DNA from: Saccharothrix violaceirubra | GTDB taxonomy: Bacteria > Actinomycetota > Actinomycetes > Mycobacteriales > Pseudonocardiaceae | Assembly (NCBI RefSeq): GCF_014203755.1 | Contig: NZ_JACHJS010000001.1 | Coordinates: forward strand, 4,278,001 to 4,342,000 | Direction of reading: 5' to 3' | Length of the DNA stretch: 64,000 bases | Shown here: piece by piece, positions 35,934-42,550 of the stretch | Layout of the letters: each line of letters starts with the position of its first letter | Position numbering within the stretch: position 1 is the stretch's first letter | Position numbers and translations under genes: made by a program | The notes under the pieces: model-generated | The model's database searches: none | The model's input: the letters and a program-made list of their open reading frames with translations, nothing else | Told to the model about the DNA's origin: nothing

Positions 35934-37747
35934 CACAGTCCACTGTGGACTTCACGATCGCGCTCGAAGCGCTCGTCCACGCGGTCGCGCGGGCCGCCGA
36001 CGGCACCGATGTCGCGGTGCCCGTGTCGCTCGACCGGCACGAGCCCGACGGCCGCACCACGCCGGTGCTGCCGGTCCTGGTGGGGTCCGGGCGGGTCGAC
36101 GTCGGCCCGCTCGTCCGGCCGGGGACGCCGGGCTGCCTGGAGTGCCTGCGGCTGCGCACCTCCCGGGCCAAGGCCGACCACGGCCGGGTCGAGGCGGTTC
36201 GCGACGCGCACCCCGCGCCGGAGGAGCACCCGCTGCTGCCCGCGCCGCTGGTGGCCCTGGTCGCGGAACTCGTCGCGGCCGAGGCACACGGCCGGACGGC
36301 ACGCACCCACGAGGCGGTCCTGCGCGTCGACGTCGCCGGACTGCGCGTGACCCGGCACCGCTTCCTGCCCGAACCGCTGTGCCCGGTGTGCGGCGGACTG
36401 CCCGACGACACCGAGGACGCCGCCCGGTTCACGGCACGACCGCGGCCCAAAGCGCGGCCGGACACCTACCGGGTCCGCCCGGTGACCGACGAACTGGACT
36501 CGTTGCTCGACCTGTACGTGGACGCGGAAACCGGCCTGGTGCGGGAGATGAAACGCGGCACGCAGGGCGGCCTGGTGGTGGCCGGCGCCATGATGCCGAT
36601 CCGGGTGCCCGGCGCGGTGGAACCCGGCGTCGGCCGGTCGCGCGGCTACCGGACCAGCGCGGTGACCGGGTTGCTGGAGGCGTTGGAGCGCTACGGCGGC
36701 GTCGAGCCCGGAGGGCGGCGCACGGTCGTGCGCGGCACGTACGCCGGGCTGGCCAACCGGGCGCTGGACCCGCGCACCCTGGGCCTGCACCCGGTGGACC
36801 GGCCGGCGGGCGCGGACTTCCGCCCGTTCCACCCCGAGGCACCCGCCCGGTGGGTGTGGGGCCACTCGTTCCGCCGCGGCGGCCCGGTCCTCGTACCCGA
36901 GTCGTTCGCCTACTACTACCTGCGCCACGACGACCCCGACGACCGGCCGTTCGCCTACGAGATCTCCAACGGCTGCGCGCTGGGCTCGTGCCCGGAGGAG
37001 GCCGTGCTCTACGGCCTGCTGGAGGCAGTGGAGCGGGACGCGTTCCTGCTCGCCTGGTACAACCGGATCCCGCTGCCGCTGCTGGACGTCTCGGGCGCGA
37101 CGGACCGGATGATCCCGGTGCAGGTCGCGGCGATCACCGCCGACACCGGGTACGAGGTGCGGCTCTACGACAGCACCGCGGAGCACGGCATCCCGAGCGT
37201 GTGGGCGATGGCCGTGCGGCCGGACCGGTTCGGCGACGACCGGCCGATGCTGGTGTGCGCGGCGGGCGCGCACCTGACGCTGGAACGTGCGATCGTGGGC
37301 GCGCTGAGCGAACTCGGGCCGCTGCTGGCCGACTTCGTCGACCGCTTCCCCGACGAACGCGACCGCGCACGGCTCATGGTCGACGACCCCGACCTCGTGC
37401 GCACCATGCACGACCACTCGACGCTCTACGGCACGGACGAGGCGTTCGAGCGCCTGGCGTTCCTCGACCGGACGCCGAACCGGCGCGCGCTGCCCGTGGC
37501 AGACCCGCGGCCGACGACCGACCTCGCCGACGACCTGCGTGGCGTGGTCGACCGCGTGCTCGCGGCCGGACTCGACGTCGTCGTGGTCGACCAGACGACA
37601 CCCGAGCACCGCGCGGGCGGCTTCTCCTGCGTCAAGGTCCTCGTCCCCGGCGCGCTCCCGATGACCTTCGGCCACCGCAACCGGCGGATCGACGGCCTGT
37701 CCCGGGTCGTCGCCGACCCGAACCCCCACCCGCACCCGTTCCCGTGA
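35930..37747 (+). CDS. YcaO cyclodehydratase 2 (full-length copy)
   Basis: A 605-residue YcaO protein. Zinc-type pairs CLEC (near residue 68) and CPVC (near 151), ATP/Mg2+ motifs GLLEALERYGG and EAVLYGLLEAVERDAF, then FGHRNRR, and the C-terminal NPHPHPFP are all intact. It keeps the N-terminal segment missing from copy 1 and lacks that copy's repeat insert. Its coupling to the Ocin-ThiF gene makes it the probable main cyclodehydratase. The two copies share long near-identical blocks, so they are paralogues from one duplication. Confidence 0.94.
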   Translation: MTQSTVDFTIALEALVHAVARAADGTDVAVPVSLDRHEPDGRTTPVLPVLVGSGRVDVGPLVRPGTPGCLECLRLRTSRAKADHGRVEAVRDAHPAPEEHPLLPAPLVALVAELVAAEAHGRTARTHEAVLRVDVAGLRVTRHRFLPEPLCPVCGGLPDDTEDAARFTARPRPKARPDTYRVRPVTDELDSLLDLYVDAETGLVREMKRGTQGGLVVAGAMMPIRVPGAVEPGVGRSRGYRTSAVTGLLEALERYGGVEPGGRRTVVRGTYAGLANRALDPRTLGLHPVDRPAGADFRPFHPEAPARWVWGHSFRRGGPVLVPESFAYYYLRHDDPDDRPFAYEISNGCALGSCPEEAVLYGLLEAVERDAFLLAWYNRIPLPLLDVSGATDRMIPVQVAAITADTGYEVRLYDSTAEHGIPSVWAMAVRPDRFGDDRPMLVCAAGAHLTLERAIVGALSELGPLLADFVDRFPDERDRARLMVDDPDLVRTMHDHSTLYGTDEAFERLAFLDRTPNRRALPVADPRPTTDLADDLRGVVDRVLAAGLDVVVVDQTTPEHRAGGFSCVKVLVPGALPMTFGHRNRRIDGLSRVVADPNPHPHPFP

Positions 37748-37757
37748 GGAGGAGACC

Positions 37758-38126
37758 GTGCACCTCGTGATCGTCGCGTTCGACCTGAAGGAGTCGGGCG
37801 TCGACTTCCCCGAACTGCGGGCCTGGGTCCGCGACCGGGCCGCCGCGGACTACGCGGCCCTGCCCGGAATGCGTTTCAAAGCCTGGTTCTCCGACGAGCG
37901 CAAGCGCCTGTGGGGAGCGGTCTACCTGGTCGACTCGGCCGACGCGTTCGACCCGGAACGGCTGCCGCGCCTGCCCGACGGCCGCACCGGTCCGGTCGGC
38001 ACCCGCCCGACCTCGATCACCTGGTTCGACCTGGAGGCGTTCGTCGCCGGCCCCGACGGGCTCGACGGACTGGACGAGTTGCGCGCGGCCGGGCTGAGCC
38101 TGCGCGCGGAGAGGACCGGAGCATGA
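37758..38126 (+). CDS. Small YdhR/NosA-like alpha-beta barrel protein
   Basis: A 122-residue protein with the pattern of dimeric ferredoxin-like (YdhR) proteins: a PGMRFKAWFSDERKRLWGAVYLVDSADAF core and a final ITWFDLEAFV strand. In thiopeptide pathways the small protein NosA of similar fold removes a C-terminal dehydroalanine to leave the amide. The core here ends SPSA, so an amide-forming role after Ser15 dehydration is attractive, but I cannot show homology to NosA. It follows YcaO-2 by 10 bp with AGGAGGAG-like sequence, and overlaps the TylF gene. Confidence 0.7.
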   Translation: MHLVIVAFDLKESGVDFPELRAWVRDRAAADYAALPGMRFKAWFSDERKRLWGAVYLVDSADAFDPERLPRLPDGRTGPVGTRPTSITWFDLEAFVAGPDGLDGLDELRAAGLSLRAERTGA

Positions 38127-38923
38127 CGACGGCAGTGCGCACTGAGGCCGGCGAGGCGTACCTCGACCTGCTCAAGCGGTGCCTGACCCGGCTGTCCGAC
38201 GACGGGTCGCCGTTCCTGGCCGGACCCGCGAACGCGGCGGCGACCCCCGAGCAGCTCCTCCAGGGTGTGTTCGCCCACCAGGACGCGGACACCATGATCG
38301 GCTGGGCCCGACTGGACAACGCCCGGCACTGCCTGGAGACCGCACTGGTCGAGGGCGTGCCGGGCGACGTGGTGGAGACCGGGACGTGGCGGGGTGGCTG
38401 CTGCGCGTACCTGCGCGCGGTCCTCGCCGTGCACGGCGTGGAAGACCGGGACGTGTGGTTGGCCGACTCGTTCCAGGGCTTCCCCGAGCCGGACGCCGAG
38501 CGGTACCCGGAGGACTACGTCTACGCCACGCCCGAGGTGCGGCGCTTCCTCGACGGGCTCGACTACCCGATCGCGGTGGCCGTGGACGAGGTCCGCGCGC
38601 GGTTCGCCCGCTACGGCCTGCTCGACGAGCACGTCAGATTCCTGCCGGGCTTCTTCGCCGACACGCTGCCGACCGCGCCGATCGGGCGGATCGCCGTGCT
38701 GCGCCTGGACGGGGACTTCTACCAGTCCACCATCGAAGCACTGGAACACCTCTACGACCGCCTGTCGCCGGGCGGGTTCTGCATCGTCGACGACTACGCG
38801 TTGCGGAGCTGCCAACGTGCCGTCGACGACTTCCGCACCGCACGGGGGATCACCACACCGATCGAGCGCATCGACTGGACCGGCGCGTTCTGGCGCAAGG
38901 ACGACGAATCGGGGAACCGCTGA
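38123..38923 (+). CDS. TylF/MycF-like O-methyltransferase
   Basis: A 266-residue macrocin-type methyltransferase. It has the TylF pattern: MIGWARLDNARHCLETALVEGVPGDVVETGTWRGG for SAM binding, the loop VWLADSFQGFPEPD, and LRLDGDFYQSTIEALEHLYDRLSPGG with metal-binding acidic residues. TylF and MycF methylate the 3-hydroxyl of a sugar already methylated by TylE/MycE. Having both a MycE-like and a TylF-like enzyme in this cluster suggests a doubly O-methylated sugar. An alternative is O-methylation of a hydroxymethyl-thiazole or other peptide hydroxyl. It overlaps the next gene as TGATG. Confidence 0.92.
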   Translation: MTTAVRTEAGEAYLDLLKRCLTRLSDDGSPFLAGPANAAATPEQLLQGVFAHQDADTMIGWARLDNARHCLETALVEGVPGDVVETGTWRGGCCAYLRAVLAVHGVEDRDVWLADSFQGFPEPDAERYPEDYVYATPEVRRFLDGLDYPIAVAVDEVRARFARYGLLDEHVRFLPGFFADTLPTAPIGRIAVLRLDGDFYQSTIEALEHLYDRLSPGGFCIVDDYALRSCQRAVDDFRTARGITTPIERIDWTGAFWRKDDESGNR

Positions 38924-40122
38924 TGACCAAGCCGCTGCTCGTCTACGCCAACGTGCCGTTCTGCAACTCCAAGTGCCACTTCTGCGACTGGGTCGTGCAG
39001 GTGCCGACCCGCGAGCTGCGGCTGACGCCGGAGACGCCGGGCCGGACGCGGTACCTCGACGCCGTGGCCGAGCAGGTCGCGGCACACGCGCCCGGCCTGC
39101 GCGCGGACGGGTACGAGCCGCGCATCGTCTACTGGGGCGGCGGTACCGCGAGCATCCTGGACATCGACGAGATCCGCCGCCTGCACGGGGCGATCACCGC
39201 CGAACTCGACCTGTCGGGCGTGGTCGAGGCGACGATCGAAGGCAGCCCCGAATCGTTGAGCCGGGCCAAGCTGGACGTGCTGCGGTCGTTGGGCTTCAAC
39301 CGGATCAGCATCGGCGTGCAGTCCTTCGCCGACGACCGGCTGCGCATGATCGGCCGGTCGCACTCGGCGGACGAGGCCGTGCGCGCGGTCGGCGAGGCGG
39401 CCGAGGCCGGCTTCGACAACATCAACATCGACCTGATCGTCGGCTTCCCGGACGAGGACCTGGCCGAGGTGGAGGACACGGTGCGACGCGCGCTCACGTT
39501 GCCGGTCAACCACTTCTCCGTCTACCCGTACCGGGCGAGCCCCGGGACGGTGCTGCGCAAGCAGGTCGACCGGGGCAACACGAGCCTGAACGTCGAACGG
39601 CAACTGCGGGCGTACCGGCTCGCCGCCGACCTGCTGACCGGCGCGGGGCACCCGGAGTACGCGATGTCGTACTTCGGCGGCCCGCACTGCCTGTCCGACG
39701 AGGCGTACTACCAGCTCAAGATGGACTGGATCGGGTTCGGCGCCGGGGCCAACTCCCTGGTGCGCCAACGGTACCTGGCCACGACGAAGGGCCGGCTCGC
39801 CCGGTTCAACGACAACCCGACCGCGTTCGACGTCGACGTGCCGGCCGGGAGCGACAACCTGGTGAAGCACTTCCTGGCGCAGGCGCTCACCACCCGCGAG
39901 GGCGTGGACGCGCGGCTGTTCCAGGAACGCACGGGGGTGTCCCTGCGACGTGCGTGCGAACGACCCGATGTCCACGCGTACCTGGAACGGATGGCGAAGT
40001 ACGGCGACCTGGTGGTCGACGGCACGGGCATCCGCCTCACGCCGGAGACGATGGCGCGCACCTACGTGGCGTTGAGCTGGATCGACCTGCCGACGCCGGA
40101 GGTGATCGCGGACACCGCGTGA
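38923..40122 (+). CDS. Class C radical SAM methyltransferase (HemN-like)
   Basis: A 399-residue HemN-like radical SAM protein. The cluster cysteines are C14, C18 and C21 (CNSKCHFC), followed by YWGGGTAS, a second-SAM region NINIDLIVGFP, and the C-terminal HemN domain FGAGANSLV. In GE2270-type clusters such class C enzymes methylate C5 of thiazole rings. Only one is present here, so one or two thiazole C-methyls are predicted. It is the last gene of the operon, followed by a strong hairpin. Confidence 0.92.
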   Translation: MTKPLLVYANVPFCNSKCHFCDWVVQVPTRELRLTPETPGRTRYLDAVAEQVAAHAPGLRADGYEPRIVYWGGGTASILDIDEIRRLHGAITAELDLSGVVEATIEGSPESLSRAKLDVLRSLGFNRISIGVQSFADDRLRMIGRSHSADEAVRAVGEAAEAGFDNINIDLIVGFPDEDLAEVEDTVRRALTLPVNHFSVYPYRASPGTVLRKQVDRGNTSLNVERQLRAYRLAADLLTGAGHPEYAMSYFGGPHCLSDEAYYQLKMDWIGFGAGANSLVRQRYLATTKGRLARFNDNPTAFDVDVPAGSDNLVKHFLAQALTTREGVDARLFQERTGVSLRRACERPDVHAYLERMAKYGDLVVDGTGIRLTPETMARTYVALSWIDLPTPEVIADTA

Positions 40123-40131
40123 GATCGGCCG

Positions 40132-40162
40132 GTCCGGGGGTGGGGCCGATCCACCCCCGGAC
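40132..40162 (+). terminator. Stem-loop terminator of the thiopeptide operon
   Basis: GTCCGGGGGTGG (40132-40143) and CCACCCCCGGAC (40151-40162) form a perfect 12-bp stem with a 7-nt loop, 10 bp after the radical SAM stop codon. No T-tract follows, as is common in actinobacteria. It probably marks the right limit of the cluster. Confidence 0.7.
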
Positions 40163-40314
40163 GCCGCACGCCCGGGCCGAGGCGACACGGAGGACATCGG
40201 CCAGGGCCTGGTCGGTACCGAGGCCATCACCGTTCAGCGGAACGGTCGATCGCACGTCCGCGGCTCCCGGTCACACCCGGAACCCGCCCGCGGCAGCCTG
40301 CCCGGGGGGCGAGG

Positions 40315-40713
40315 TCACCCCTCCCGGAACGTGACGCGGGTGTTCTGGAACGACGCGCACCGCCAGCGGCCGTCCTCCCGGACCAGCACGGAGGTCTGCA
40401 CGGACGCCGCCCCCGCCGGCACCCCGCCGTCCGGACCCGCCACGGCGCCCCCGGACACGAGGACCGCCACGTCCGGCCGCAGGAAGCGCGGCGGGACGTC
40501 GACCTCGGTCGTGCCCACGAGGCGGGAACCCTTGAGCGGTCCGGAGAACAGCCACCGGTGGGCGTCCTCGATCTCCCGGCGACCGCTGAGCCGCCGGCCG
40601 TCGAACACCACGTACTCGGCGTCCTCGGTGAACGCGTCGGCGTAGGCCGTCGCGTCGCCGCGCTCCCACGCCCGTGCCAGCTCGCGACCCCACTCGGCGA
40701 TCCCGTCGGTCAT
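40315..40713 (-). CDS. SgcJ/EcaC-type NTF2-like protein
   Basis: A 132-residue SnoaL/NTF2-fold protein: AEWGRELARAWERGDATAYADAFTEDAEYVVFDG, then RREIEDAHRWLF and a TSVLVREDGRWRCASFQNTR ending, all typical of the SgcJ/EcaC oxidoreductase-like group. Its substrate is unknown. GAGGGGAG precedes the ATG. It is convergent with the thiopeptide operon and separated from it by a terminator, so cluster membership is unlikely. Upstream, two TATCCG repeats lie at about 40736-40747. Confidence 0.8.
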   Translation of the reverse strand: MTDGIAEWGRELARAWERGDATAYADAFTEDAEYVVFDGRRLSGRREIEDAHRWLFSGPLKGSRLVGTTEVDVPPRFLRPDVAVLVSGGAVAGPDGGVPAGAASVQTSVLVREDGRWRCASFQNTRVTFREG

Positions 40714-40883
40714 GATCCGCTCCCCTCAGGTGATTATCCGTATCCGAATATACAGACACGGACAGGGGGATGTCCGCACTAATTCGGCACGCCTGCGTGA
40801 GCATCGGCCTGCCGGCTAGGCCATTTGAGCGGTTGGCCGACGAGCGGTCCCGACCCCCCGGCCGGTCCCCGTATGTTCCAGCC

Positions 40884-42365
40884 GTGGTGGCAGGGCGAGG
40901 GGGACCCGAACCGTGGCGGCTGCGCCTCGTCGACGGGACCGGCTCCGTGCTCGGCGCCGGCGTCCAGCTCGGCACGCGGCACGTCCTCACCTGCGCACAC
41001 GCGGTCTTCGGCCTGGCGCACACGCTCGCCGGCCGCGTCGGTGCCGCACCGGTCGCCGCCCGCGTGGTGCCGGGCTGGTGGGTGCCGCCGGGACCGGACG
41101 GCCGCGGCGACGTGGCCGTGCTGGAACTCGACGAGGACCTGCCCGCGGCCGGTGCCGTGCTGCGTCGCACGGCGTTGAGCTTCGACCGGCTCGTGCACAC
41201 TTACGGCTATCCCGACGCGCGCGGTGACGGCGTGTGGGCACGCCTGCACCTGGCCGGGCGCACCGGGCCGGGCGCGGAGTGGTTGGAGATGCGCGGCCGG
41301 ACCGCGGCCGAACCCCGGCTGGAACCGGGATTCCACGGCGGTGGCGTGGTCGACGACCGGACCGGCGCGGTGCTGGGCATCGTCGTCAAGCGGGACCGCA
41401 CGGACGGTTCGACGCGGTCGTGGCTGAGCCCGGTCGAGACGATCGTCGCGCACGTGCCCGACGTCGCCCGCTGGGTGACCGGCGAATCCGCCGCCGACAA
41501 GGTGTTCAGCGACCGCCTCGACCCCGCGGTGGAGTTGCCCGACGTGGCCAGGGCGCTCGCCGACTGGCTGGACCGGGCCGCGCTGGGCGACCTGGTGATC
41601 ACGGTCGCGGGCGCGGACCGGCACGAGCTGTACCGGCTGGTCTCCCGCGCCGACCGCGAGTCGCGCCGCGCGGACGCGGACCGGGTCGGCGGCATCGACC
41701 TCGCGGTGGACGCGTCCGGGCGCACGCCCGAGGAGGTCGCCCGCCGGGTCGTGGCCCGCACCGGGATCGACGTCGAGGCCGGTGTCCGCTCGTCCGACCT
41801 GGTGCGCGCGGGCGTGCCCGCCATGACCGTCGTGGTGGACGCGGTCGACGACGCCACCGACCCGGAGGCGCTGCTCGCCGACGTGCTGCGCCCGCTGGCC
41901 GCGCACGGCACCCGGCTCGTGCTCGGCTATCGCCGCGCCTCCTCCCCCGCGCTCGACGCCGCCCGCGCGTGGGAGGTCGACCAGCGCCTGGGCTGCCTGA
42001 GCCGGTGGATCACCCGCGGCGGCCGGTTCGACGAGCGCACGACCGGGCTGCGCCGACGGGTCACCGCGATCCGCGGCATCGTCCGGGAGTTCGGCGTCGA
42101 GAAGGCCCGCGACCGGCTGGACCGGCTCACCGCCCGGGTGGCCGCCCTGCCCGTCGACCCGCCCGACGAACGCCGCGAGTTACGCGGCCTGCTCGAGGCT
42201 TACCAGGCCAAAGCACACCGCGCCGGGCTGGCCGAGGACCCGGAGCTGACCGCGCTGTACCGGGTCGCCGACCACGCGCTGGCGGCGACGCCGTTCGACC
42301 CCGGCGCGGCCGGGAACGCGGTCCGCGAGTACGGGCTGGCGGTCGGCCGAAGGGCCGACCCGTGA
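40884..42365 (+). CDS. Degenerate trypsin-like / NTPase-like protein
   Basis: A 493-residue protein. Residues 1-190 have a trypsin-like fold with catalytic His in TCAHAV and Asp in GDVAVLELD, but the active-site GxSGG is GFHGGG, so the serine is lost. The middle resembles a P-loop NTPase: GADRHELYR stands where a GxxxxGK[ST] would be, and VVVDAVDDATDPEALLADVL resembles a Walker B region. The nucleotide-binding loop is therefore lost too. Codon 433 is TTA (42180-42182). GTG at 40884 is chosen; an ATG at 40770 is possible. It is the first gene of a six-gene operon and overlaps the next by GTGA. Confidence 0.75.
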   Translation: MVAGRGGPEPWRLRLVDGTGSVLGAGVQLGTRHVLTCAHAVFGLAHTLAGRVGAAPVAARVVPGWWVPPGPDGRGDVAVLELDEDLPAAGAVLRRTALSFDRLVHTYGYPDARGDGVWARLHLAGRTGPGAEWLEMRGRTAAEPRLEPGFHGGGVVDDRTGAVLGIVVKRDRTDGSTRSWLSPVETIVAHVPDVARWVTGESAADKVFSDRLDPAVELPDVARALADWLDRAALGDLVITVAGADRHELYRLVSRADRESRRADADRVGGIDLAVDASGRTPEEVARRVVARTGIDVEAGVRSSDLVRAGVPAMTVVVDAVDDATDPEALLADVLRPLAAHGTRLVLGYRRASSPALDAARAWEVDQRLGCLSRWITRGGRFDERTTGLRRRVTAIRGIVREFGVEKARDRLDRLTARVAALPVDPPDERRELRGLLEAYQAKAHRAGLAEDPELTALYRVADHALAATPFDPGAAGNAVREYGLAVGRRADP

Positions 42366-42550
42366 CCGCCGACCGGTGCCCCCGCCCCGACTGCGGCGGC
42401 ACCGTGGAGGACACCGGCTTCTGCGACACGTGCTTCCGCAGGCCCGACGGCACACCACGACCGGTCGCGCCGCCGCCGGCCGGACGGCGCACGACCGGCG
42501 GTCTGCGTTCGCTGCCGGTGTTCGAGTTCCCGACGCGCCCAGCCTCGTGA
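42362..42550 (+). CDS. Small zinc-ribbon protein
   Basis: A 62-residue protein with CPRPDCGGTVEDTGFCDTC, a four-cysteine zinc ribbon, and a Pro/Arg-rich tail ending FEFPTRPAS. It overlaps its upstream neighbour as GTGA and the PknG start (GTG inside its TGA). The same kind of cysteine module starts PknG, so this could be a separated PknG-like N-terminal element. Such a tail with a possible Thr phosphosite could be a PknG substrate, but this is speculative. Confidence 0.75.
   Translation: MTADRCPRPDCGGTVEDTGFCDTCFRRPDGTPRPVAPPPAGRRTTGGLRSLPVFEFPTRPAS

Larger units (their letters stand above)
19632..40122 (+). other. Thiopeptide (pyritide RiPP) biosynthetic gene cluster
   Basis: Seventeen co-directional genes, most joined by ATGA/GTGA overlaps, make up the cluster. 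They encode a MycE-like methyltransferase, glycosyltransferase, P450, YcaO-1, LanB-1, precursor, LanB-2, elimination protein, an 80-residue bridging ORF, pyridine synthase, SagB dehydrogenase, Ocin-ThiF protein, YcaO-2, YdhR-fold protein, TylF-like methyltransferase and class C radical SAM methylase. All core functions for a thiopeptide are present. The TetR gene to the left and the hairpin at 40132 to the right are the probable limits. No EF-Tu variant, exporter or leader protease gene lies inside these limits. Confidence 0.93.

Noticed and set aside
19632..40122. Nosiheptide/nocathiacin-type thiopeptide with indolic acid side ring
   Set aside because: No tryptophan-rearranging radical SAM (NosL-like) or indolic acid activating gene is present, and the core lacks the Glu of those precursors.
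42362..42550. Zinc-ribbon frame as a mere frameshifted end of the protease gene
   Set aside because: It has four well-placed cysteines, its own overlapping GTG start and exact coupling to PknG, so a separate small gene is more likely.
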